Source: Tamarix chinensis
Lineage: Eukaryota > Streptophyta > Magnoliopsida > Caryophyllales > Tamaricaceae
Direction of reading: 5' to 3'
Length of the DNA stretch: 64,000 nucleotides
Assembly (NCBI GenBank): GCA_030549775.1
Contig: CM060177.1
Location: forward strand, 46,712,244 to 46,776,243
The position numbers and the translations under genes are program-made. Of this stretch, positions 24,476 through 36,300 are shown in pieces. Each line of letters starts with the position of its first letter. Position 1 is the first letter of the stretch. The notes beneath the pieces were generated by a model. That model did not search any database. It saw only the letters and a list, made by a program, of their open reading frames with translations, and was not told the DNA's origin.

Positions 24476-26213
24476 ATTTGTGATATCACTTGAAAATATA
24501 TACTAATGGAATAATATTTCATTCGAACCTTTTTCTCTGACTTTCGGGGTAGTTGGTCAGGAGTTAGTGGGCAAGTCGTCCTATGGTTATATTTTTCTCT
24601 CGATACCTATTTTTTTCTCTGTCAAGTTGTGGTCAGTAGGGGGTATGTGCATATCTTTAAGGTATAAGATTAAATGTTGTGGGGTGGCATGGCATCAGTG
24701 TCCACTCTAGGTGGGTGGGGTATCTCAACTTTTTAGCCCTCGCAGCAGAGATATTCAAGGTGTGGTGGATGAGGTATCCTAATACAAGCCCCTTGGTGTA
24801 CTTTGACTACATGTGGTAGGTGTGGTATCTTGATTTGTGCGAGCGCTTACGGTAGGTGTACTCAATCTATGATGGGTGTGGTATCCTCGAAGAAATCCCC
24901 TTTGATGTATCCTAACCTCATGTGATGGGTGTAGTATCCTATTATGGTTATTCGTATTGCCATGTCTTTTATTCATGGTGGATAAATGGGTATGATCGAA
25001 CGAATTATATTATTAACTGGAATTTGTGTGGTTACTAAAGGGAGGATTCTAATATGGTTATATTGTATAGTTGTGAGACATTTACTGTGTTTTTATCCTT
25101 CCATGATTTCCATGCAAACATGTCTTTTTATATTACTACTATGAGATTAGGTGTTATGTTGTATTGGTATGCTTATCAACATGCTACTATGTGACATCAA
25201 TATGCTACATGAGCCTTACCATATATTAGTTAGTATATTTTGCCAGTACTTCACCGTACTAAAGCTGCACTTGTGTGGTCACTATGATGATTCGGCTTCT
25301 GGTCCAAAGAGCAGAGGATAATTTATAATATTATGACTCTCGGTTAGAGTATGCTAAGAGTGATGACGTGGGTCATTAGTGAGCCATTGCTTGGGGTCGG
25401 AGTTTTATGTGTATACCTGAGAGTTAGGCAACTGGTTAGAGGTATTTTGCACACTCTTTCTATCTATAATATTGTTCTTACCTTCATTATCTTGTATTGT
25501 CGCATTAATATTATGAGCATGCATCTTTCGTTTGTTGTTCCATTTTGTCTTGCATCAAGCATGGGCTAGATAATGATCACACCTCTCTCATGGTTGATGT
25601 GGTGGTAACATTCTCTGATTTTGTTCTTCAAATGCTTCCGCATTATCTTAAAAAATATAATTTTTTTGTTCAAAACTTGGGGGTGTTACTCATCAAGTGT
25701 TATATGAGCATGCCTTTGTAGATCCAATTGTTGAAAACATGCAATGCTTGATACATTGAAGGGGATGAGCTCCGATGGATAAATGTGGTATCAGCCTAAC
25801 TTTGGATTCCTCTATGAAATAAGGTATAATGTCGTATTCGTTTGCTTGAGTTTTCATGGGTTAATTACATGTTTAACTCACAGATCTCCACCTAACGGCT
25901 CACAACCTAATCAGATTATTACCATCTTAAGTGTTAACAATTTGCCACACCATGTATCGATATGTCTTTTACTCACACTAGTTTTGTATACACCTTTCAT
26001 TATACTATATATGTCTAAATCTCATGTTATGATAATTCATATGAGATGTAGGTAACCTTGATAGAAAACATAATATTACCATATTTATCTAATCAGTGGT
26101 ATAGACATGTTGTTTCAAGAGTATCTAGATGGGACTATCCATATCATGATCGCATTCAGCTATATCGCAATGCAGTGGATATGGGTGCCAAACAAGGGGG
26201 AGACTTAGGTTGA

Positions 26214-26399
26214 TGATTTGTGTGTAATGTAATGAGTTTAGCGAAGAACTTTATGTACTTTGTTATATCACGTTATCTTAAGTAGTTTGTTGTAGAGCTT
26301 TATGCATTGGTGTACAGATGCGTAATATAATAAGAATTTCTCCGATAACAAAATCATAATAGTCTTAACACAAATTAATATCAGTTTACAAGAAGAAAA
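26214..26399. other. Convergent gap between MULE genes
   Basis: AT-rich sequence between the end of the transposase/OTU frame and the end of the oppositely oriented plant-mobile-domain frame. No other feature is seen. Confidence 0.5.
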
Positions 26400-28407
26400 A
26401 TATATATACTAACTATCATCAATAAGGGGTTGGTCAACCTCCTCCTCCTCACTATATGAGTCTAAGTCTACCTATGGCGATGTATACCTCCTTTAGCCTA
26501 TCAAAACCTTTTTCCTTATCAATTCTACCCATCTTTTCTTCTTTAAACCAACTCGCCCATCATTTCGTTATTTGTCTCCACTTCTGTCTTGATGTATGGA
26601 GCATCACTCGACCCTTCATCAACTAGTATAGGATAGACTACTGGATGGGTCTGAGGATGATACCAAGGAAGGTATTTAACTGAGACATCATTCTTATATG
26701 TTAAGCAATAAAAATGGGAGTTGAAGTCTAGTTGGTAGTGTGGCCAAGCATTCCAAAATGCTAGAGTAAATGCTAGAGTAATCTACCTGATACTTCTTAA
26801 TCATTGCACTCCAACAGAATTCATGTACTAGAATGATAAGAGGAATCGGGATGAGTTGGGGGTAGCCAAACTTTCAGGAAACTCGATCTACCATATAAGC
26901 CTCCACAATATCCATAAAGCGTAGTCTACTTTAGTACATCTATTCAAGATGTTTTATACTCGAATCTTGGTCAAATAGTAAACTTCAACCTAAAAATGCA
27001 TGTAAAACAATATTAATATCAACTATTGCAAATAACTATAGTTAACAAATGTTCATATAAAATATTAGACCCACTTGTTGGGTCCTTAGAGAATTCAATC
27101 GTCTCTTGTATGGAATTATGCCATTCATGTTCTCAAGGGGAAGCATCTGACGAGACATATCCCACCTCATCGCTATAGCTTTGGAGGATGGATTATACGT
27201 ACAAGAATAACTCTGCCAAAAGAATGAAAAATACTCATAAATCCAGGCATGTGCACAATTATAACATGTATATAACACAATTAAACTAATTTTTAACTAA
27301 GAATTAGAAATAAATAATTATCTTTAACATTTTCATTCAACCACCTATCTAATTACACCCAGCCCTAGATGTTATCCCAAGTTGCCTATATAAATATACT
27401 AAAGTCCCATCTCCAAGGGCCCAATCACCTAACTTACTCACATCAACTACTAATCTAAACACCGATAATGGAGCATGATTAGTTGACTTGTCAACAAAAA
27501 GCGTGCACAATAGCAGGTACCATATATATAAATGGGCATAAGACTAATCATGTTCAACATAGTCAACTGTAAGCTTATAAAAAATATCATCCAATGCAAA
27601 TTTGCTTCCCTTCACAAAAGCTAACTTCACCAAAAACTCAAGTTCACCCCACATATCAACTAGAAGCTCCACCATGTCGCCATCAATAGGAAAATGCTCA
27701 CTAATACACTCATATCCATGATAATTAAGATCCATTATGTAAATCACATCATATAGAGTAATAATCATCTCACCAAATGGAAGGTAGAAGTTGTTAGCCT
27801 CCCAACAAAAGCGGAGATAAGCTTAGCATTGTGATGGGGGGAAGTATGTCAAACGTAGATGCTTCAAACCCGTGGTCTTGATGTAATCGTAGGCAATAAC
27901 CATGTCAGCATCATCAACATGTAGTCTCCGCAAGTTTTTCGTCCTTGACTAAATCCTCCGCACAAGACGTGGTTCTCACACACAAAAAAAAAAGATTAGA
28001 ATAATGAATTGTAGGGTAAAAATATAGAAACCAATCTGTATGATAATAGAAATTACCTTATTATCATTCCATATGGAAAATGCCACATGACCCTTAAAGC
28101 AGGTGAAAAGATTTGGAATGAGTAGACCCCCACTAGTAGGTCCAGTTAATCTACAATCGTCGTTTGATGCAAATGAGGAAACATATCCTATTGTATGGAC
28201 AAATGTGCTGGTTCCAATGAAAGCTCCTTCACTAGAACCATCATACTCCTCCTCAAATGGCACGTGTTGTGTGTCTATAGTAGGAGTTTTGCCACATCTC
28301 ATCGCAGCTCGTGCTCTAACACTAACAATGAATGTCCTCTTCGCCACCCTAGTGGTAGCGGAAGTAACATGCCTTAGATTCTTTTCTCTTCTGCCTTTAC
28401 CAATCAT
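26400..28407 (-). pseudogene. Plant mobile domain (PMD) protein, broken
   Basis: Convergent with the MULE transposase. A first exon-like segment, 28407-28058, ends DDCRLTGPTSGG...FKGHVAFSIWNDNK at a plausible GT donor (28056). The next part (27960-27540) reads GLKHLRLTYFPPSQ, then NNFYLPFGEMIITLYDV, the most conserved PMD box, with an in-frame stop between them. Further down, 27270-27050 gives HAWIYEYF, YTYNPSS-like and AMRWDMSR motifs, also standard in PMD proteins. An acidic tail (SEEEEVDQ-like) lies near 26440. PMD proteins include the Arabidopsis MAIN/MAIL1 family and copies carried by transposons. Stops and frame changes make this copy non-functional. Confidence 0.8.
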
Positions 28408-28467
28408 CTGTCAATTATAACAAAAAGATCATTAATAAATATTATGTAGTAGCTCATCAACAGTTCA

Positions 28468-28712
28468 TGGTTTAGGGTTAGGTTTTAAGGTGTATGGTTT
28501 GGGGTTTAGGGTTTAGTGTTAAGGGCTTGGGGTTTGTCGGTTTGTGGTGTAGTGTTTAGGGTTTATTGTTTGGGATTTATGGTTAAGGGTTAAGGGTTTG
28601 GGGGGGTTAGGGTTTAGAGATTATGGTTTAGGGTTTATGGTTAATGGTGTGTGGGGTTTAGAGTTTATGGCTTATGGTTAAAGGTTAAAGGGTTTCGAGG
28701 ATTCAAGGTTTT
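28468..28712. repeat. Degenerate telomere-like repeats (TTTAGGG)n
   Basis: A run of TTTAGGG, GTTTAGGG, GGGTTTATGG and similar variants on the plus strand, immediately upstream of the PMD gene start. It is too degenerate to be a working telomere; it is an interstitial block, possibly part of the MULE terminus. Confidence 0.85.
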
Positions 28713-29052
28713 CATCGAGTGTGTCATCCGTTTGGGGCAAAGAATAATGGGTGAACTACCTGTCAAAGGATATCTGTTACAAGTGAGTTACTTGTTTGGG
28801 AAAAGGCCTAACAGGTGAGCTACCCATTGGTAGTTATAATTACTGAGTAAACCACCCACCAACACCATTATTTCGCCCCTAACCTCCATTGATATCATTT
28901 GAAGCTCAATTTTAATCCAAAATTATAACAAATTTACTAATCTAAGTTCAATCTATGTATATAAACATTAGTTTTAATCAAATAACAACTAAAGTGAAAA
29001 AAATACAATAATCAAATATTGTATTTGTACCTACTTAAAAAATCATAAAAAC
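28713..29052. other. Spacer, nothing recognised
   Basis: Between the telomere-like block and the tandem duplication. No coding region or clear transposon terminus is seen; it may contain the right end of the Mutator-like element. Confidence 0.4.
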
Positions 29053-29438
29053 TTTACAAAACAAAACGACAAAAAATTACATATCTTTAGATATAGAATA
29101 TATTGAAATGTTGATTAAAGTTAGATTTCTTATATTGATGGAAAATATGAGAAAAGTGAATGATTGTATTAAAAATTTAGATGAGGAAGACGAAAGAAAA
29201 GAGAGAAAATGAGATAGGGATAGTAGAAAAATATTGTATTTTTACAAAACAAAACAAAACGACAAAAAATTACATATCTTTAGATATAGAATATATTGAA
29301 ATGTTAATTAAAGTTAGATTTCTTAAATTGATGAAAAATATGAGAAAAGTGAATGATTGTATTAGGAATTTAGATGAGGAAGACGAAAGAAAAGAGAGAA
29401 AATAAGATAGGGATGGTAGAAAAATAAAAATAATAAAA
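29053..29438. repeat. 193-bp tandem duplication
   Basis: The segment around ACGACAAAAAATTACATATC occurs at 29066 and again at 29259, and the following about 170 bp, including GATGAGGAAGACGAAAG, match with few differences. The short ORF here (29181-29405) simply crosses the repeat. Confidence 0.93.
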
Positions 29439-29439
29439 T

Positions 29440-30398
29440 TGAAAAGAATACAAAATTTAAAGGATATATAAATATATGTTGAGTAAAACAGGTATGCAAA
29501 GAGAAGTTAGGTATTAGAAATCATTAATGTATAATTTAACAATCGAAACTTCAGCCTGCATCTGGGGTTCCTAACACCCTAGCGCTCCGACTCTGTCATC
29601 ATCCGTAGCAAGCGTCTAATATCAGTGTTCTTAACTCGACACACATGACTCTAACGAAGCTTTTCAGCCTTTGATTGAAAATACAGAGGAGAAAGTAGGT
29701 AATTAGGTACCTACCAAGCCCCCAGCGGTGGACCAAAACTAAAAGAGAGATCTTGCATGATGCATGATTGTGATTAAAAAATGTCGCTGTCCAGTTACGT
29801 AGCAAGGATAAATACATACTATAACGTATAATAATTAGAAATCATTAAGATATTAAAGGAGAAACATTGAACCTTTTTTTTTCCCTCTTTTTGCAGGACC
29901 ATCAGTGTACAGCCTCTACTTACCAAGGGCAATCATTCCTTCCGATTCATCCACTTCATAACTCACACTTATCAATCCGCAACAAAATCAAATAAATAAA
30001 CAAGTTAAAGATTAAAAGCAAATAACTCTGCTTCGACTTGGGCAGGATGAAAGAGGGGACCAACTGCATATACAACACTTTTTAACATCAATATATTTCA
30101 TCAGACAGATGTGTACAGACAGGCATGAAATCACGGCATGCAAACTTGGATCGGCAGAACAAAGTTTCCCAACGAATCCGGCAACAAAACGCAATCCAAT
30201 CAAAAGTGCCTTCCCACCGGAGAGAGAACGTGAAACGAAAAGGCAAAAGAACAGCTAAATCTAACTGATCACATCCATGCTTCCGTGATCTTACATTGGA
30301 CAGATTCTAACTGTACAATTCCAATGATATTCTCGTAGGCAGTGATCTCAAACCAACTAATAACTCTCAACTCGTTTTTGATTGGCTTCCGGGTTTTC
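29440..30398 (-). other. 3' flank / probable 3' UTR of the homeodomain gene
   Basis: Downstream of the stop codon at 30399. The first few hundred bases (30398 to about 30000) are less AT-rich and probably transcribed as 3' UTR. I found no AATAAA on the minus strand, so the end is unplaced. ORFs here lack recognisable content. Confidence 0.4.
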
Positions 30399-33300
30399 TC
30401 AATCCAGGGAAGAATTAGTAACTGCAGTTTCATCCTCGCTACAACTAGATGGCATCTCTGCAGCAGGCCTGCAGTAGAAGAATAAAATCATCATTTCAAT
30501 CAAATGTATATAATCCAGATTCAACACGCGTGACTTGTATGAATAAAATCCAATATCCACTACATCGATCTATAACACGTTCTGCAACAGAAAACTTGTG
30601 TCCTGATTCCTGACAGGCCATCATTTCAGCAGTGATTGATGACATGCGGAAACAATGTATATGGGAGATCTCTGTGCGCCAATAGGTTGACGGAACACAC
30701 TTTGGTCATACCAGAAGACCAATCATAAGAAATATGGCAGTCGCTATCACAATCAGGTTAACAAACAAGACTCAATATTTACTCACCTTTTCATTAGCTT
30801 GGGAAATGGTGGGTGATCATGCAATGGTGACTTTCTAATGGCGCCTGACCGTAGAATCTCATCCCTCCGTCTATTGCAAGCCTTAAAATGTATTATTAGA
30901 AAATATTATTATCAAAGCAGAGTGTAGACAATAACTTAGAAAGGAACAAGGAGAGAACTAATAAAAATGCATCAAACTCCAGATGCCTGTTTACCCTAAT
31001 AGAGTCATGATGCTCTCTTTTTGTTCTAATCTCCCGATACAATTCCTCATCCTGTCGGGGGAAAAAATCAAATGAAATCAAATCAAAATTAACATGGCTT
31101 CTTCAAAAGCATGTCAAACTGAAGAGTAATCAGACCTCCGTCATCTTTTTTGATAGAAGCTTAGCTCTGGAGTAAAATGAATCTTTGCGTCCAACCGTAA
31201 CAGTTGAAGCCTTCGAGTCCAAGCGCTCTCTTCTGTGAACCTTGGGGTTCACATCACCATAATGGTGCATCACGGGCTCTGAGCTGCCGCTAGATGGATG
31301 AACACGAGAATCAGAGAAGGCAAATGGCCCAACTCCCAGATGACCATGCTTTGACTGGCTACCGGATCTCTTGTTACTATCAAAAACTGAGGCCTCCGCA
31401 ACAGAATATTCATCCACAACTGAAGGCGGCTTCCTGCTGAGAAAAGCATTATCATGTTCAGGGATGTAGGGCTTCTGCATTGGGGGACGGCAACCAGCAG
31501 AATTCTCCTTTCCAAAACCAGTCAAGGGTCTTGTCACTGTTGATTCCACAAATGAATCCTGATTACTAATCTGGTAGTAGAGCAGCAAGTAAATACATCA
31601 TTAGTATACGCCAAGGTTAAAATTGGAGTAAGAAACGAGAGCAAATAAACATCAACTGAAATGAATGTCTCACAGAAATACCTTCAAACTAACCAACAAA
31701 ATTTGCTAAGAGGTCGGTCGCTTCATTATGATTAGATATATTGCTTCACTTAACATACCCAGGGAAAAACAGGAGAAGAAAAGGTAAAACACAAAAGAGC
31801 TTGGAACCCGAGTCTTCTATAAATCAGTTATTTGAATAATTTACATATTCAACAACACAAATTACAAGATGCCAATTGGGCTAGACAGAATCAACAAATT
31901 CGTCCACCAAGGGCAGCATTTTTTTCACTGTGACAAGTTCAGAAAATAAGAGGGGCAACAAGTAAGCTTAATTGAAACTTTGGATCACTGTAAAAACACC
32001 CAGTTTACCTGTCTAAGGCAACCACCCTATATGCGCTAAGCCAGTCAAAACTTCAGAATGGATGATCTAACAAAATGACTTTGCTGTCAGCTAGAGAGAA
32101 ACTATAATAGCAACCAGTGGAGAAGAAAATTGAAATGAAGACTCAAAAACTCATCAAGTTCTGAGGTCATAATGTACAACTTTTACCAAACCCTCCAAGG
32201 CCAGACCACCATGAAAACCAAAGTCAGCAACCTAGCTCCAAAATCAACCCGAAGCCTATCAACAATCGGCATTCATCTCATGCTAAATGTAAACTCACAG
32301 GTTTTCTGCTCATTTTTCATCAATTCTTTGGGAGCTGAGTAAAACTGACCCACAATCAAAGACAGCTCAAGAAGCAGCCACGCTGTCAGCCTGTCACCAA
32401 TAAAGCCAAGCTCTCAGCCACTTTAAGTCCAGCATGTCAACAGTTGCAAGTATAATTGTAACCCCTCAAATATTTAGGTCTTAATTGTGTGTTAATTCAT
32501 GTGTTTAATTGAGCTTTAAGCATGTTTGATTGTGGCTTGAAAGTCTGAGACATGCCTTGAGTTGACCAATTGAAGGGGTTTGGGTGAGGATTGTTTAAAT
32601 CAAAAGACTCTGTTTCCTGGAAAACCAGTTGACTGGTTTTAGTTTTTGCTACCCTTAAAAACCAGCTAATTGGTCACTGGCAGACCAGTCACCTGGTTTT
32701 GCCAAACCAGTGACCTAGTTGTTTTCGTGCTCGAACGGTTTTGCATCTTCTTCCATAGAATGATTAACTTTAAGCTTATAACTTATTTCCAAAATGATTC
32801 TCAAACAATTTCAGCCCTGATCGAAGCATTTTCTCGGATTGAGGAGACAAATTTGTGCAAACAGTAATGGTTAACCTCCTTCCAAATTGTCCCCGCCAAT
32901 TGAAGCTTTTGCCCCCTTCATCTTTTGTCACCTTTCCTCTTCCGTACTAATGCTTTTTTGGATTTGCAACACCCTAAAACTCTTCATCGTTTTAGCACCA
33001 AGAGAAACGCCAGTCTTGTACACCACTAGAATCTGCCCTGCTTGTCTAAATTCGAGCTTGAGGGTTAAGGTTTTGATTATATACCCTTGTACCATACAAT
33101 TAAATAGCGGTTCCGCAATAACATAACGGCTACTATTTAATGGTTTTTGGGTCACCTGCAACGCAAAACTACTGATATGCTGTGATTTAAATTTTTTACA
33201 TTTATCGGCCAATAAATAGCCAATAAATCAGAAAACATCACTGATAATTCTTATATCTACTATAAAAGCATGCTTGATAATTTTTTCTTATTCATCTATT

Positions 33301-36300
33301 ATATGTATATTGGACCGCGTTACTATTAAAGTATAATAAAGTATTGTTATTTATTACCTTTACATGTATTAATAAATAACAAGTATTTTTTAATTCTAAA
33401 ACAAATTTAGGATTATTAGAACAATTTAACAAATAATGACTCACTTAAATACTTCTAATATAATACAAAACCCTGGTTTATTGAATATTTATATTCAAAT
33501 GATCAATAAATAATAATTAGAGTATATAGTGAAATAAAAATAAAAAATTACGTTGCGATATATAATTTAGCATTCACGACACTCAGATACTGCGGCCACA
33601 ACTTTATTGTCTACCCTATACCCCTCATTTACCATTAGATATTTGCCTCATTACTCATTACCCAACCCTATCCTCTCCTTTCTCTATTTTCCTCAAGCCA
33701 TCGAGTTCTTTTCTCCACTCCAGTGATGCATATGCCAATACAAATTGGGTCAAGTTAGGAAGGTTGTTATCAATGGGGGATAACTAAATAAGAAAACAGA
33801 GAAGAGGGTGAAGAAAATGGGTTGAATATGACCTTTGGTACCTCCTTAGATCATATACTAACAAGAACCACCTAAGGTTTCAACACTTAGGATAAATCTT
33901 GTGAGATTTTAGGATTCAAACTTCAAACTCATGCACTAGAGTTGAAGGTGACTGATTTCTGCTGAGAGAAATAAGATAGCCAAATTCTGAGTTGTTTCCC
34001 ATTCAAGTGTGAACCCAACACTTATAGGAGATTGTTGGGTCTCATTTAGTTGTAATACAACTCAACAAAAAAGGACTGGTTTGGTTAACTAATCAAACTA
34101 GTTAGTTGTCAAAGAGACTAACTTTAACTAGTTTAATCCTAACCAAAACTAAAGTTGACTTTGTACTAGCTGAAACAAAGAAGTCAGAATTGTTTGGGAC
34201 CTTCCCAATGTCTTACATCTGACTTACGAGGCTCCTTACAAGTTGATAAACTAAGCTAAGCTAAAAACATCATTAAAATTAAAAAGTAAAAGTAGCTTTT
34301 ATGCTAAAGACTAAAACATGATTAAAAGCATAAAGCAGAAAGTAACTTTTCTGCTGCAAACTTAAAGTGTCATCATAGCCTAAGCATAGGTTTCTTTTCT
34401 TCCAAAAAAGGCCTGCCCCCTATGATACTTATAGCTGTTGCTGCTGCTAGTGCCCACATCTGCCCAGAAAAGTGCTGTTGGGGCTGCTATTGTGAGACTT
34501 GAACTGTAGCCTATCCTTGGCTGAGTAGTGAGCCATTTAAGCCAAAAAAATGAGCCACTAAGGTGCAAAAGGTGGTGGCTGGATTGAAGTTTTGCATGGC
34601 TTTCATGGCTTGGGGTTTAGTTAAACTAATTAGTCCAAGTGAGGAGGTTTTTATGTCCCCCTAACTTAGAGAAATTAACAACTAAATTAATATCTTGGAT
34701 AATAGATGCTCCTGCATCATCCAGCTTTCATACCTCTTCTTCCTCTCGTCTTTCATTTTGATCTTTTCTCTTCTTCCAATCCTCTTAGATTTAAGAGAAG
34801 TAAAAGATTTTACCTTCTTTTAATTGATTTCTAATTTTGGTGGAAAAGCTGGATTTTTCTTTTTTTCCTTGAGTTTCCAAGTTTTGATTCAGTTTTAAAA
34901 GAGTTTTTGCTAAGCTTTCATTTTATTTTTTTTCCTAAGGCATTCAAGCTAAGGGCTTCTGCCGTGAATAATTATTAGCTTGGCTAAGGTAAGTCATTCT
35001 TACCCTTTGTGTGATGTGAATGAACATTAGGTTGTGTAGGTTTTAGATTTCTGATGTATAAACAAGCATGTATGTTAGTGGTTGGGTGTATACAAACATC
35101 AGTTGATGAAGGTTATGCAACCATGAGCAGGAAATAAGAAATAAGGTAAAGTATGATTTGCAAAATGGCTCTTTATCGAATGGTATTGATATGCTCCTTG
35201 AATATGCTAAGATTTCTGCATGTGAACATGTATAATGTCAAGCATGAAGCAATCGTGTCAAGTATGTAAGTATGTTTAAGGAATTTTTCATTTGTGGCAC
35301 ATTATGATATGTGTGCTTAAAATAGTGATAAATTGAACTAATTTGAAGCATGATTTAAGTATTTAGTTGTTATTTCATGATTATTATGGGGTAAGAGTCA
35401 TTTGAGTGCCGCGTTTGGGTTGTGCAAAGAGAGCATGTTTATTTTCGATTTGCATGTTGGATTTGTACCTTGAGTAAACCAACCAACTTATTTGGGTTAG
35501 AACCAATCGACTAGTATGATCCTCCTAGTCATCTAGCTTACACATTGTTGACGGGTTACCAGCGAACTAGTTGAAGTTAGGACTCGTCTGCCGATTTACG
35601 ATCCCTAAGGTTATCGGTCAATCGGTTTAAACAAAATCAATCGACTAATTTATCAAAAACTAATCACCTGGTTTCTCTATTTTGGCGTGTATGATTTCAT
35701 AGGTATTTTGTGATATTTGTTAATGTTATTATTCAACTCTAAAGCAACATAAAATTATTATTCAACTCTAAAAATAAGGTACATAGATCCCTATTATGTA
35801 TTGACTAAAGGACTAACTGATATACCTAGATGAATAATAAAATGTAATAATTAATAAATACTTAACAACTAAGACTAATAAGATACTTAATGACAAATAA
35901 AGATAAATAATATTCTTAGAAATAAAGGATCTATGAAAAGAGGTGTATTTGCAGATACTTAGGCCTACTTTCCAATAAGTTGTTGGGTTCAATCTACGGT
36001 TTGACGATAGATTGGAGCATATATTACATCATTCTGCGCTACTTGAGAAAAGTTTGAGCTTAATTTTATTATCCTCATCATTACCTAGCGACCTAGCAGA
36101 TGAATATGGCCGGGCTCATTCCAAATTAAACATCTCATTGACTTAGCAACATTAGGCTTGGGTGAGGGCTTGGCCAAACTAGTAGGTCAGCTATTGAACT
36201 TCCAAAGGGACTACTACCAATAGTGAACTTTCTTCTCAGCATCTTGAGCAAAGGAGGCAACATGGTCAATTGAGCGGAAGCTTTTACCCTTTAGCTCAAA

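Larger units (their letters stand above)
22200..25690 (+). mobile_element. Large solo LTR (3.49 kb) in the OTU region, TSD CATCA
   Basis: Begins TGTAATACCC and ends GGGTGTTACT (inverted ends TGTAA.ACCC/GGGTGTTAC; the expected terminal CA has changed to CT). Perfect 5-bp duplications CATCA lie at 22195-22199 and 25691-25695. Excision restores the frame through EFVTHQVLYEHAFV. LTRs over 3 kb are typical of Del/Tekay chromoviruses; assignment to that lineage is inference from length and ends. It contains a cluster of CGATTGGTT-type palindromes (23590-24040), a 55-bp tandem repeat (24256-24475) and GGTGTGGTATCCT repeats (24710-24940). Confidence 0.9.
18590..26213 (+). pseudogene. Mutator-like transposase with C-terminal OTU domain, split by two solo LTRs
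   Basis: Pieces in order: 18590-18631 and 19968-20270 encode the FAR1/MULE-type N-terminal zinc-binding region (FATNEIFINRES, RLVIECGIHNHRLVKYLRGH); 20480-21000 the transposase core (TNKYNISFLEVI then NVVIIDRELGLT, the DDE region); 21815-21990 a basic linker (YPSEWEHIEHAYLESPMGKG); 22040-22199 the start of an OTU-type domain (DILGDENCEFRVFAM, with Asp and Cys of the catalytic DGNC box altered to DENC); after the LTR, 25696-26213 the OTU C-terminal half (RYNVVFVCLSFHG) and a tail ending GAKQGGDLG. Many stops and frameshifts lie throughout. Such proteins move Mutator-like elements; the OTU domain is a deubiquitinase-like module found in some plant MULE proteins. Confidence 0.82.

Noticed and set aside
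30896..31515. Treating 30399-31588 as a separate small gene
   Set aside because: It has no upstream start codon with good context, its 5' boundary is a splice acceptor, and its content continues the homeodomain protein encoded at 51332-54613 in phase.
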